Source: Lepisosteus oculatus
Lineage: Eukaryota > Chordata > Actinopteri > Semionotiformes > Lepisosteidae
Direction: 5' to 3'
Length of the DNA: 64,000 nucleotides
Assembly (NCBI RefSeq): GCF_040954835.1
Contig: NC_090696.1
Location: forward strand, 59,922,222 to 59,986,221
The stretch's first letter is position 1, and every line of letters starts with the position of its first letter. Below are positions 46,101-52,306 of the stretch, piece after piece. The position numbers and the translations under genes are program-made. Under the pieces are notes generated by a model. That model searched no databases and was not told the DNA's origin. It saw nothing but the letters and a program-made list of their open reading frames with translations.

Positions 46101-48990
46101 TACAGAATATGGTGGGAAATGGAAAATGCTTCACTATTTTGCACAGAACTTCTTTGCTCCAATCTTGCCAGTTGCACTGGAGGATGAAGAAATACTTCTT
46201 ATCTATGCTGTATCAGACCTGCAAAAGGATGTTTCCCTCAGCGTTGTGGTAGGCTTAATGTTACATGCCAACCTATGGGGACTGGGCTTAACTGTTACCA
46301 CAGAAATTAAAAGAAACCACTGACATTAGCCAACCAGCCAGTGTAATGGGGTGGCATGCTTGCATACCAGTTGGCACTACTGCCACAAAGATCCAAGGGT
46401 CCTGGGTATGTTTCTGTGTGGATTCTGCATGTTCTCCCCAGGTTTACATGCAGTTTTTGTGGGAATCTTCATTTTCCTCCCCTCTCCCAAAGGTATCCAT
46501 TTTAAAGGTGATTGGCTACTCAAAATTATATATTTCTGGGGAAGATAAAAGGGAATCATTCCCAGTACAACCACAGTAACAGCTATAGAACTAGAGAGAG
46601 AAAGAACCAGATGAGCCAAATGATCTCTTTTCATCTGTGGCCTTTCTGATGTTTGGATTCATTTAAAAATATATAGTTGTAAAGGAGTGGAAATGGGAGA
46701 GTACTGTGAGATGGATGTCTCTTCAAAATAAAATAATATTTTTCTTCAACTAATCATATTTTTGGTAACAAAACCCAGTGTTTCTGATGGCATGTGATAA
46801 AAATGTTAAATCATGGTAAAGAACTTTACATAATAACACTACTAACAGTTTTTTAAAAGTGATATGCCAAACTTTCATTGGTATTGTAATGCTTAAATTG
46901 GGGATGTGGGGCTTTATTTTTAAGGAAACCCAAATTCCATTTAATTCAGAAAAAAAATGTAATTTTATTAAGCACTACAATTGTAATACAATTGTTAAAG
47001 TTTTTCTTTAAAAAAATCTTTCCTGTCTGACATACTTTTTTGTATTTTTATCACTCCCTCTTCCTTGTAACTGGCCTTTTAGCTTAATCTCCAAAGATGT
47101 TAGTTTTTGCATTTAAAAACATGTTCGTGCTTCTTAGTCAACCTTTTCTCTTCTGTGGTATTTATCTTAGGAGCTTGTTAAAACACATTCTGGGTCATAA
47201 AAATATGATAATGTATTGCAAAAGACAGTTTTACAAGACATTACATAGATTTGTCCTAATTTTTGCTTGCAAAGCAGAAATGTGATGCCTACTCAGTTTT
47301 TTTCTGCTTCTTTTCTAGATCAAAGTCTACCAGTGGAATAGTATGGAACCAGTATATGTGTTTGCCTCTAATTCTACAGAGGTCCAGGCAGGCAGTGCCA
47401 CCCTGGCCTATAAAGAGCCTGTGAAGGAGCTGTTGGGAAGGTGTGGGAACTGTACCAGAAGGAGCTGCCTTGTCACCTTTCATCTAGAAGAAAGTGGGGG
47501 ACAGCTTGGCCCTGCTAACTACCACTTCCTGTCCTCTCCAAAGCAGGCAGAAGGGCTGCAGAAGCCAAAGCTTTCGGTAAGAAGACAGAAGTCCATTAAA
47601 CACTTCAGTGTAGCTATTCTGAGGTTCTTTTAAAGCGGTTCTCACCGCTTAGTCATTTTCTATCATCTTACTCCTGTTGAGGGTTGCTGTGGCAACAGGC
47701 TGAACAAAGTAGACCAGGCTTCCCTTTCCCCAGCAGCTACAGTCTCCATTCTCATCCTGTGGGGTTCTTGGGTGGTCCCAGGCCAGCTGAGAGATATAAT
47801 CCCTCCGGCATGTCCAGTGGGTCATGCCCAGTAGACCTCCAAGGAGAAGAAGCCCTGAGGGCCGATGCCTGAAGGGTGTCATTAAGAAGTCGTACAGCCT
47901 TTTGGAGGGGTTACTGATAAGAAAGCTTTCAGGAATTGTCTCATATAGCTTTGACTTTGCCACGCTACCCTATCCTGCATCGGGTCAACCTCAGGAAACC
48001 TGTGCCCACTGCTTGCATTCCAGAAGGATTGGTAACCCCAAACATGGCCACAGACGAGACCACGTTCATGCATAGCAATATGTATTCTCATTATTGAGAA
48101 TATCTCATCCCTCTTCCCATGTTTCATAATCTGATTCTGGCTTAGTTTCTGCTAGACACAGATACTCCCCTGCTATGGTTTGGTAATTTGTGGGAAAAAA
48201 TACAGAACCTGAGATCTTAGTGTTGAGACATGCTAGAGACCTAGTTACCTTTCATTTATTAGTTACCTCTGAGAAAGAAGTGGAAGAAGAACAATTGTTT
48301 AGTCTTATCATTTGGTTATCCACTTTGAAATGCGTAATTATAAGACTCATTTGGTCTAATCTAACCAAGGCAGAATTGGCCTGGTTCTAAAAAAAGACTG
48401 AATGGCCCGCACCAGTTTTGAAAAGTAGCAGGCTGCTCTATGGCATCAATAAAGTTGAGAAACTGAATATTCGGTGCTTGCTTCCAAACTTCTTAAAATT
48501 TTCTTCCACCATTCCCTGTAATAATTCTGACAATATGCTGTGCAATTACAACGAAACATGAACAAAATTAATTACCCTATATCATTAATCCTTTCGTTTT
48601 TTGTATTGAGAGAGGCACCTTTCTGTAATCCCCTACCGATGAAAGGAGATTCAAAGAAGTTTTTTGGTGGTTTTTAGCAATGTGTCCTCTTATCTTTGTT
48701 TTGTTGCTGGGGTAGGCATCTCAGCTCCTGTTCCCTTCCACCACCATGTTCGTTTTCCTCCTCAGGCCACAGTGGAACAGCAAGGAGGGCAGTACACAGT
48801 CAATCTTCAAACAAATGCCATTTCTCCCTTCGTCTGGCTGGATGCCGGTGATATCTCAGGGCGCTTTGAGACCAACGGATTCCTCATGTTGACCAAAAAC
48901 ATGACAGTTACATTCTACCCCTGGATTCCCACCAGCACCTCACAGCTTGCCAAGTCTCTGCAGTTGACATCATTAATGAGCCTTTCCTGA
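5813..48990 (+). CDS. MANBA: MANBA, lysosomal beta-mannosidase (whole gene, 17 coding exons)
   Basis: This gene encodes a glycoside hydrolase family 2 beta-mannosidase that removes non-reducing terminal beta-D-mannose in lysosomal breakdown of N-glycans. The exons are 5813-6040, 14786-14880, 15781-15886, 16091-16261, 18758-18881, 21304-21473, 22918-23028, 28698-28849, 29711-29828, 30269-30355, 35034-35201, 38668-38886, 40036-40200, 42992-43136, 46106-46248, 47319-47576 and 48766-48990. All junctions are GT-AG with compatible phases. They total 2685 nt, or 894 residues against 879 in human. A signal peptide lies at residues 1 to about 30. The acid/base Glu is E472 (SGNNENE) and the nucleophile is E569 (RFASEYG). 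Their spacing of 97 residues equals that between human E457 and E554. No frameshift or premature stop was found, so the gene appears intact. The start is the ATG at 5813; the in-frame TTG at 5795 is upstream. Confidence 0.96.
7136..7189 (+). repeat. (AAT)n microsatellite at the LINE tail
   Basis: Nearly uninterrupted AAT trinucleotide repeat. It sits at the 3' end of the minus-strand L2 element (TTA repeats on that strand), as is usual for L2 tails. Confidence 0.9.
7190..9796 (-). mobile_element. L2-type (CR1/L2 superfamily) LINE, 5'-truncated and frameshifted
   Basis: In MANBA intron 1. Read on the - strand, the end of an APE-type endonuclease comes first ([11 protein letters not shown], then [13 protein letters not shown] at 9667-9386). 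Reverse transcriptase blocks follow ([44 protein letters not shown] at 8988-8208). The YADD active-site box is at the start of the 8185-7580 frame. The C-terminal [18 protein letters not shown] and [10 protein letters not shown] come last. Frames change at several points (near 8200 and 7580), and the 5' end is lost within the endonuclease, so the copy is dead. The 3' end has the L2-like tail before the AAT microsatellite. Confidence 0.88.
9876..10420 (+). mobile_element. SINE-like interspersed repeat, family A copy 1
   Basis: It starts with AATAATAATTGCTTACACTT followed by ATAGCACTTTTCTGG and ACTCCACTCAAAGGACTTTA. It shares its whole layout with copies at 20.27 and 31.1 kb: CCATAGTGTGCCAG, then GGCCAATGGGAAATTTGGCC, then ACTATACTGGGGCATTAGGA, then GGCTCACACCTGCTTAGC. 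This is a high-copy non-coding family. I believe I know it from gar-like genomes, but that is from memory. Confidence 0.75.
10480..11981. other. MANBA intron 1 sequence, no feature recognised
   Basis: Unremarkable AT-rich intronic DNA. The open frame at 11036-11323 has no recognisable domain and no supporting splice context. Confidence 0.5.
12130..12225 (+). repeat. 32-bp minisatellite, three units
   Basis: Three head-to-tail 32-bp units (12130-12161, 12162-12193, 12194-12225), each starting GATTCAAACAGAATGTAA. They differ at one or two positions. The array lies in the subterminal part of the hAT element and could be a transposase-binding repeat array. Confidence 0.9.
12852..13372 (+). mobile_element. 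L2-like LINE 3' fragment nested in the hAT transposase
   Basis: The fragment is flanked by the 9-bp direct repeat ACTATAGCC (12843-12851 and 13373-13381). It contains [12 protein letters not shown], a C-terminal RT-ORF motif of L2/Rex-like elements. It ends with GAAAAGCGCTATATAAAAAT then a (TTGAA)n tail. Removing it restores the hAT reading frame across the junction ([10 protein letters not shown] then [10 protein letters not shown]), which supports insertion after the hAT was in place. Confidence 0.85.
13962..14042. repeat. Near-perfect palindrome with about 39-bp arms
   Basis: The left arm GTTAAAAGAACAGTGTGAGC and beyond is matched by its reverse complement ending GCTCTTTTAAC. The spacer is a few bases at the centre (GATGCCCATC). 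It lies inside the hAT element, toward its right end. A transcript would form a long hairpin. Confidence 0.88.
14229..14335 (+). repeat. Two tandem copies of a 54-bp unit near the hAT right end
   Basis: Unit 1 (14229-14282) and unit 2 (14283-14335) both run GCCCACAGRTCCATTTAAAA to CCAATCAGGGGCCC then TGATCAA. They are subterminal repeats of the hAT element, a common place for transposase-binding sites. Confidence 0.85.
14786..14880 (+). CDS. MANBA: MANBA exon 2
   Basis: Residues 77-108. It reads [19 protein letters not shown] and belongs to the N-terminal beta-sandwich (sugar-binding-like) domain of GH2 mannosidases. The acceptor is CTGTAG and the exon ends in phase 2 before GTAGCA. Intron 1 (6041-14785) is the most repeat-rich intron of the gene. 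Confidence 0.95.
15781..15886 (+). CDS. MANBA: MANBA exon 3
   Basis: Residues 108-143. It begins with one base that completes an Arg codon and reads [19 protein letters not shown], then [11 protein letters not shown]. This is the GH2 jelly-roll core, where the human protein has EGVDTVSKI and DNMFNRY. The donor is TAT|GTAAGT. Confidence 0.95.
16091..16261 (+). CDS. MANBA: MANBA exon 4
   Basis: Residues 144-200, phase 0 at both ends. It contains [20 protein letters not shown] and [17 protein letters not shown], matching the conserved segment before the CSFSWDWGP motif. The donor is AAG|GTATGA. Confidence 0.95.
16400..17580 (+). mobile_element. Highly decayed L2-type LINE fragment in MANBA intron 4
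   Basis: Residual RT blocks occur in several + frames. [20 protein letters not shown] is the KTAVIxPVPKK region. [12 protein letters not shown] is the NDLL.ASDSG.FS block. [13 protein letters not shown] is also present. [20 protein letters not shown] at 17401-17460 is the C-terminal tail. The end (17530-17580) resembles the L2 3' tail but has lost its microsatellite. A SINE tail with GGAT repeats is embedded at about 16758-16832. Confidence 0.7.
16758..16832 (+). mobile_element. Tail of a tRNA-derived SINE (V-SINE-like)
   Basis: ATAGGCTCCAGCTCCCCCGT then GGATAAAGCGATTAGGAAAG and a short (GGAT)n run. This is the characteristic 3' end of the SINE family also seen at 22.2-22.56 kb. Only the tail is present. 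Confidence 0.7.
17581..18757. other. MANBA intron 4 sequence, no feature recognised
   Basis: AT-rich intronic DNA. Open frames here are short and unsupported. Confidence 0.5.
18758..18881 (+). CDS. MANBA: MANBA exon 5
   Basis: Residues 201-242. It carries the hallmark [18 protein letters not shown], a strongly conserved stretch shared by GH2 beta-mannosidases. Phase 1 at the donor (CTATG|GTATGT) joins to the Asp codon completed by exon 6. Confidence 0.96.
19417..19642. mobile_element. Candidate solo LTR or small non-autonomous retroelement
   Basis: A 226-bp GC-rich segment begins TGTAACGC and ends TTACA (TG...CA with TGTAA/TTACA inverted termini). It is flanked by the 4-bp direct repeat ATAT (19413-19416 and 19643-19646). 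It differs sharply in base composition from the AT-rich Tc1 relic around it. It also contains GGGTTCGAGCC, which resembles a pol III B box, so a tRNA-derived SINE is an alternative. Confidence 0.45.
20268..20833 (+). mobile_element. SINE-like interspersed repeat, family A copy 2
   Basis: Same layout as copy 1: CAATAATAATTCCTTACACT at the start, then GGCCAATGGGAAATTTGGCC, ACTATACTGGGGCATTAGGA and GGCTCACACCTGCTTAGC. It ends at about GAGTTGCAGGGTGATACGGC. It is the longest of the three copies and is inserted in the Tc1 relic. Confidence 0.78.
21304..21473 (+). CDS. MANBA: MANBA exon 6
   Basis: Residues 242-298, in the immunoglobulin-like beta-sandwich. It reads [20 protein letters not shown] and ends LLPINK before GTGAAA. 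The acceptor CAG at 21301-21303 lies about 0.13 kb beyond the Tc1-derived repeat that fills intron 5. Confidence 0.93.
22225..22560 (+). mobile_element. tRNA-derived SINE (V-SINE-like), near full length
   Basis: It opens with a tRNA-like head (GTGGCACAGTGGGTTAGCAT, then CTGGGTTTAATACTGG as a decayed B box). The body follows (TGTGTGGAGTTTGTATGTTT, GGTTAATTGGCTTCTGGG, CATCCAGGGTGTATCCCACC) and ends GGATAGACTCTGGCTCCCC and GATGAATGGATG. It lies in MANBA intron 6. Confidence 0.82.
22918..23028 (+). CDS. MANBA: MANBA exon 7
   Basis: Residues 299-335. It contains [18 protein letters not shown], including the conserved WWP motif and an NQS sequon. The acceptor is TTTTAAG ending at 22917; using the adjacent AG at 22918-22919 would break the frame. 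The donor is ATG|GTTAGT. Confidence 0.92.
23029..26100. other. MANBA intron 7, first part, no feature recognised
   Basis: AT-rich intronic DNA without identifiable repeats or exons. A poly(A) run at 24630 and short open frames (24496-24729, 25628-25810) have no supporting features. Confidence 0.5.
26105..26372 (+). mobile_element. tRNA-derived SINE, second family
   Basis: The tRNA-like head GTGGCACTGTGGCTAAGGAT then GTTGCCAGTTCAAATTC (B box) is followed by the body GCATCGTATAAATGGCTGAC and CTTCTCTCCCTGTCTGTGTG. The tail GATCTCATCTTATCTTATAC is distinctive of this family. It differs from the V-SINE copies in body and tail. Confidence 0.8.
26373..28697. other. MANBA intron 7, second part; possible unclassified repeat at 27400-28140
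   Basis: Mostly plain intron. The stretch from about 27415 (GTCGAGAGGAGTAACAACCC, then an A/C-rich segment) to about 28140 has a different texture and may be an old interspersed element. I cannot assign it to a family. Confidence 0.35.
28698..28849 (+). CDS. MANBA: MANBA exon 8
   Basis: Residues 336-386. It reads [12 protein letters not shown], then [20 protein letters not shown] and [13 protein letters not shown], the entry to the catalytic (beta/alpha)8 barrel. The donor is CGT|GTGAGC, phase 2. The alternative GTGTGA two bases earlier would break the frame. Confidence 0.96.
28850..29710. other. MANBA intron 8, no feature recognised
   Basis: Intronic sequence between two well-conserved exons. 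No repeat or coding feature is supported. Confidence 0.5.
29711..29828 (+). CDS. MANBA: MANBA exon 9
   Basis: Residues 386-425. It reads [19 protein letters not shown], then [20 protein letters not shown], a near-invariant part of the barrel containing the RVWGGG motif. The donor is ATG|GTAATG. Confidence 0.97.
30269..30355 (+). CDS. MANBA: MANBA exon 10
   Basis: Residues 426-454, phase 0 at both ends. It reads [15 protein letters not shown], then REEVIHQ. The donor is CAA|GTAAGT. Confidence 0.95.
31107..31302 (+). mobile_element. SINE-like interspersed repeat, family A copy 3 (truncated)
   Basis: AATGATAATAATTGCTTACA then TATAGCGCTTTTCTGGACAC, ACTCAAAGCGCTTTACAGGT and CCATAGTGCGCCAG. It stops after GGGGAGGAGAGCCGAGTGA. 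It carries only the first third of the family A unit and lies in MANBA intron 10. Confidence 0.78.
31303..35033. other. MANBA intron 10, remainder, no feature recognised
   Basis: Long AT-rich intronic stretch. I see no exon, no clear transposon protein and no tandem array. Confidence 0.5.
35034..35201 (+). CDS. MANBA: MANBA exon 11 (acid/base catalytic Glu)
   Basis: Residues 455-510. It contains [19 protein letters not shown]. The first Glu of NNENE, residue 472 (codon 35085-35087), aligns with the general acid/base of GH2 mannosidases. The donor is AAT|GTAAGT. Confidence 0.97.
36130..36500 (+). mobile_element. LINE 3'-end fragment in MANBA intron 11
   Basis: Translation from about 36175 resembles the end of a LINE ORF2 ([24 protein letters not shown], ending LNTLE). 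It is followed by a non-coding tail with TTGCACTATCTGCACTTTGC and a terminal GACAAATAAATGTGAACTTG. The clade is not resolved; it is not the L2 type seen at 7-10 kb. Confidence 0.55.
36501..38296. other. MANBA intron 11, remainder, no feature recognised
   Basis: AT-rich intronic DNA with homopolymer runs and nothing I can classify. Confidence 0.5.
38297..38460 (+). mobile_element. Degenerate tRNA-derived SINE head
   Basis: GGGTGGCATGGTAGCCAAGT then GGATAGCATTGCTGCCTTGC and TGCATGCAGTTTGTATGTTC correspond to the head and early body of the V-SINE-like family. Divergence is high and the tail is missing. Confidence 0.6.
38668..38886 (+). CDS. MANBA: MANBA exon 12 (catalytic nucleophile Glu)
   Basis: Residues 511-583. 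It reads [12 protein letters not shown], then [20 protein letters not shown] and [15 protein letters not shown]. The Glu of ASEYG, residue 569 (codon 38842-38844), is the expected nucleophile. The donor is AAG|GTAAAA. Confidence 0.97.
38887..40035. other. MANBA intron 12, no feature recognised
   Basis: Ordinary intronic DNA. The open frame at 39380-39610 on the - strand has no recognisable content. Confidence 0.5.
40036..40200 (+). CDS. MANBA: MANBA exon 13
   Basis: Residues 584-638. It contains [18 protein letters not shown], an NFT sequon and the tail DTLFLTQ. The acceptor is CCCCAG and the donor CAG|GTGACT. Confidence 0.95.
40508..40625 (-). mobile_element. V-SINE-like tail, reverse orientation
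   Basis: ATCCATCCATACATCCATCC then ATTTTTCTAACCACTTCATC is the reverse complement of the SINE end (GATGAAGTGGTTAGAAAAAT plus GGAT repeats). Only the tail is recognisable. Confidence 0.6.
41805..42300 (+). mobile_element. Tc1/mariner DNA transposon fragment in MANBA intron 13
   Basis: An end-like sequence at about 41808 (GTGCCATCAAAATGTATTAG then GACCGGAAAGT) precedes a short transposase relic. At 42060-42130 the + strand reads [20 protein letters not shown], the QQDNDPKHTxxxVKD catalytic block of Tc1 transposases. The middle of the transposase is deleted. The right end is unclear. Confidence 0.68.
42495..42735 (-). mobile_element. Degenerate V-SINE-like element, reverse orientation
   Basis: AATTCAGGGCTCTGGGAGAG then CCAGAGCCTATCCCAGCAAG and ATGCCAGTCCATCACAGAGC are the reverse complement of the SINE 3' body. 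The rest decays towards 42735. Confidence 0.65.
42992..43136 (+). CDS. MANBA: MANBA exon 14
   Basis: Residues 639-687. It reads [20 protein letters not shown], then [20 protein letters not shown], closing the catalytic barrel. It ends in phase 1 (ATCG|GTGAGC). Confidence 0.96.
43137..46105. other. MANBA intron 14; one SINE, otherwise no recognised feature
   Basis: Apart from the reverse SINE at 43960-44215 and a possible old SINE-like stretch at about 45430-45790, this intron holds nothing I can classify. A C9 run at 44961 and poly-T runs are present. Confidence 0.45.
43960..44215 (-). mobile_element. Degenerate V-SINE-like element, reverse orientation
   Basis: CCTGGAGCCTATTTCAGAAG then GATTGGATGCCTGTCCCTTG and GGACACACACACAACCACAC match the reverse complement of the SINE body. 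It ends near GAACATGC at about 44192. Intron 14 of MANBA. Confidence 0.6.
46106..46248 (+). CDS. MANBA: MANBA exon 15
   Basis: Residues 687-734. The split Glu is followed by [20 protein letters not shown], then [16 protein letters not shown]. The donor is GTG|GTAGGC. It marks the start of the C-terminal beta-domains. Confidence 0.95.
46345..46545 (+). mobile_element. Degenerate V-SINE-like element
   Basis: GGGTGGCATGCTTGCATACC head, then CAAGGGTCCTGGGTATG, TGTGTGGATTCTGCATGTTC and GGTGATTGGCTACTCAAAAT. Same layout as the family at 22.2 kb. It lies in MANBA intron 15, about 100 bp after exon 15. Confidence 0.65.
47319..47576 (+). CDS. MANBA: MANBA exon 16
   Basis: Residues 735-820. It reads [12 protein letters not shown], a Cys-rich [14 protein letters not shown] (with an NCT sequon) and [14 protein letters not shown]. 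The spaced cysteines match the human protein's RCGNCTRESC. The donor is TCG|GTAAGA. Confidence 0.95.
47577..48765. other. MANBA intron 16, no feature recognised
   Basis: Intronic DNA of somewhat higher GC than average in its first 500 bp. Several overlapping open frames occur on both strands (47649-48127) but none has a recognisable domain, and no splice evidence supports them. Confidence 0.45.
48766..48990 (+). CDS. MANBA: MANBA exon 17 (stop codon)
   Basis: Residues 821-894 plus TGA at 48988-48990. It contains [20 protein letters not shown], the family motif APFVWLD..S.PGRF..NGF, and ends [11 protein letters not shown]. Downstream, AATAAA at 49321-49326 is a good poly(A) signal about 330 bp after the stop. 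Confidence 0.95.
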   Translation, partial: ATVEQQGGQYTVNLQTNAISPFVWLDAGDISGRFETNGFLMLTKNMTVTFYPWIPTSTSQLAKSLQLTSLMSLS

Positions 48991-49326
48991 CCGCTGAGGA
49001 AAGAGTGCCTGTGGATTTTTGTGACACCTACTGTACACATCCCTGTGCTCATATCAAAGGAAAGATCATGCATCTTTATTACAGCATATAGTTTGCAACT
49101 ACATAAAATTAGGAGCAGCATTTGGCAAGCCCAGAAAAGAGATTACAGGGTGATAAAGTATTAGAACAGTATGTACTGTAATAATCCCTATCAATTTATT
49201 TGGTAGGATGTGACAGTTGTAATTGTTTTGCCAATGTTCTCTGCTTCAGACCTGACTTTCACAGCCAAGGATATATGAATATTTTGTTTTGCAAAAAAAA
49301 AAGTCACCTTCTGAAATTGTAATAAA
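48991..49326 (+). other. MANBA: MANBA 3'UTR with poly(A) signal
   Basis: Sequence between the MANBA stop and the AATAAA at 49321-49326. No other + strand canonical hexamer lies closer to the stop. This is inferred from position and motif. Confidence 0.6.
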
Positions 49327-49808
49327 ATCCAAGATAAACGTTTAACTGAACTGTACAGTTTTTGGCTACATGAAGGCCTTTTGCTAATGATTAACAGCAT
49401 GATTAATACGAGATTAGATGTGGAAGTCATTTTCTTTAATGATATATGTGTGCTAAAGGTCCTTGAATTGGGACTTCTGGAAAAATATTTGCAGTGCAGA
49501 ATCCATGTGTCCTGATCTGGACTGTAGCAGTGATTTATGCTGGTTAGTTTATGCTAATTGTTGGGACGTGATGTTTTTGCAGTGGCACCATAAAACCACT
49601 TTTGCTGGCAGTTGGGTGATCTGGGTTTCCATCTGTAGGTTGGACTGTGGTGAATTATGGACCATTTTGCTGTGCTGTGCTCAGTGAAGATTTCCTTCAC
49701 GCATTGTCTAGGAACACCTGCAGAAGAGCTCACTGTACAGCTTGTAAAGACAACAATCCCCTTTCTCTGGGGATTAAAAAATAAGATGCACATCTTTTCT
49801 TTCCAAAT

Positions 49809-52094
49809 TTTATTATAAAAGTATTCCAATTACACAGTTTTTTTAAAAAGACTAAAGTACAGCTTATTTTATCAGCCTTATTTACATTGCAGAATCTACC
49901 CACATGGTTATACACGTATTATTTTAATGTTGTTCCATTATTTTACTGTGTTTAGGTTCACAAGTTACCTCCCACATGGCTTTGGTTAAAATGACTGCCT
50001 ATACTTTTTTTGAGAGGTTAAAGCAGGCAGTTGTATCAGTCTACAGGCTGCAAAGTAAAGACTCTATACCTGAAAAGTAAAAAAAAGTAAACATTTAATT
50101 TTGCTGTGGAGCTAGCCTCTATGTATTCCTTTTATTTTTAGGTCCGATTTAAAACTGGTATATATTCTTTTCCTAGAGTCGCAGATAGTTGACTATTTCA
50201 TTGCCAGATTCATAATCCTATTTGAAAACATCATTCTTTTTCACACACTAAAATACATAAAGGTTCACACACTCCAACCCACATAAGGGGGATAGATCCA
50301 ATCATCTAAAGGAAGCACAAACATTTCACATGTTTTTTGGACTCAAGTAAGTGGACAATAATTGTTTTTAAATACTCACATCACATACCATCTTACAGAA
50401 CATTTAATTGAAAGGACAGTTTCAAAATGTTTGCAATCTTCGTATTCAATATACGAATATACAAAAATTAAACATTTTGAATGTAGCCTTCTGCATTGCT
50501 AGTTTTGAGCTCCTGAAAAGAAGCTTTAAAGCAAATCACTTCCTAATGTCAAATCATGTTTTTTGGTTTGCCTAATCGCTTGCAGTTCGTGCAAAAACAA
50601 TAAACAAAAAACAATCAAATATACAAACTCTTCAGTTCATACCTAATATGAAGTATCAACATACAGTAGCATTTAGAAAGAATGGTGCATCAGTTGTTTG
50701 AATACAACTAAAAGCACATTTTAAACAAGTACCACTCAAAATCGACTATCTAAACAAAATGAAAAACTACTCTATTGCTAATTGTTAGAGAACGGATGTT
50801 TTAAAAACTCACAACATTCTGGATGACTTATAAAGACATCTCTGATTATACAATTCAATGTTTTAAGTAAAACATTTGTTTTATTAGTTTTTCCTATATA
50901 CATGAAATAGCATGAATAGTTAATATAGCTTTTAGCTCACATCTGAGTATTGTTTCAAGTCAAGATACATTTTAAATTTTGGATATTATGGATCTGCAGT
51001 CATGCTTAATGTTGTTTCTGATCATCTATTCAATCTGTAGTTTTGTAACCCAAAAGTATTTCAGAATGTAAAATTTATTTGAGGCTCTCTTCATTTGATG
51101 ATTTGATGCTTTTTTTTCCTTAAACATAAGAAAACTCTACCTAAAAAATAACTGACCAGAGCAGCATTCACTGCTTTTCCACTCCTCCGTCTAAAATCCC
51201 CTGGAACAGTTGTGCATTCTAAATGCCAACATCAACAGAGTAAAGCCACAAGCGTCAAAGAAAAAAGGCAATATCCTCAACCTACTACTGAAACACCTAC
51301 TCATTACACTCACAAACATAATGGTTAAAGCTTGGACTTGCTTTTAAGCCATGTTCTTTCTTTGATTCTGCAACATTTTGTCAAAAAGAATTTGTCAATT
51401 ATCTTAAAGTTTAACCGTGCTTTTATGGACATTACCCCACCGCCAGAGAATCATGAAAACCAATAATACTGAACTCTGAAAGACTGATGAATGAGTTCAG
51501 TATATCCCATATCCTTCACCAACTAGATGAGAAACCATAACATACACATGTAAAGCTAGAAAAACAGGTGTTTTTCAAGATTTGCTCTCTAGGTTCAACT
51601 GCATTTTGGATATTTCAATTTAAAACAATTTATCGGTTTAACTGTGATTATTTGGTGCCATTTGGTGCAGTCAGTCAGCAGTTCATCTGAAGTAACCACT
51701 GAGCTTCACCTTTTTCAATGATGTTTGAGTGCAGGTTTGTATTTAAAATTGATATCTTTAGTTTTTTTTAGATTTGACACACCCCATCTTACCACTTCCT
51801 CTCTTTCTTGATAATGAAAAACCCAACCAGGAAGAGCCATGGGTAGTTTTAAGCCCACTGACAGGAGCTTAATTACGTGCACATCCTTTTGTATGAAACG
51901 CAAGGAGGTTTCTGTTGTTGTTTCATGAATACTGTACAGTCTACAATTAAAGCACTGACACCATGACAGGCTTTTTCTTGGTTGAGGATAAATAAATATT
52001 TACTTCATTCCATAATGTTCAAAACTAAGCAAAGCCCTGTTATGCTGATATCCAAAAACGTGAATCAAATTAAAGTTCCCGCAGTGAGTGGCTG
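49809..52094 (-). other. NFKB1: Probable NFKB1 3'UTR with candidate poly(A) signals
   Basis: AT-rich non-coding DNA downstream of the NFKB1 stop on the - strand. AATAAA on that strand occurs at 49814-49809, and others lie near 51070 and 50880. The distal end is uncertain. If the distal site is used, the NFKB1 and MANBA transcripts end within about 0.5 kb of each other. Confidence 0.5.
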
Positions 52095-52306
52095 TTATAC
52101 CTCTCCCTTGACAACATAACTGTGAGGCGAGGCAGTGGGGAGCTTGTGGTCTCCTGCTTGTTCTGCCTGCTCTTGGGAGCTGCTCAAAGACTCAGAGGAC
52201 AACAGGCTCAGCTTTCTAAAAGATGTTTCCACTCCACTGTCACACACACTGCTTTCGTCTTGGCTGTAGTTCTCCAGGCCCTGCAGACGCTGGGAGAGGA
52301 GGGCAC
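52095..52306 (-). CDS. NFKB1: NFKB1 last coding exon (PEST tail with IKK degron)
   Basis: It reads [20 protein letters not shown], then [20 protein letters not shown] and a Ser/Gln-rich tail ending VVKGEV. DSGVETS (52241-52221) is the IKK-phosphorylated beta-TrCP degron known from human p105. The residues beyond it diverge strongly from human. Confidence 0.95.

Noticed and set aside
47649..48127. Overlapping open frames on both strands in MANBA intron 16
   Set aside because: No recognisable domain, and they shadow each other; probably chance frames in a less AT-rich stretch.
48664..48765. Open frame continuing upstream of MANBA exon 17
   Set aside because: It is intron read-through. The acceptor CTCAG at 48761-48765 and family alignment place the exon start at 48766.
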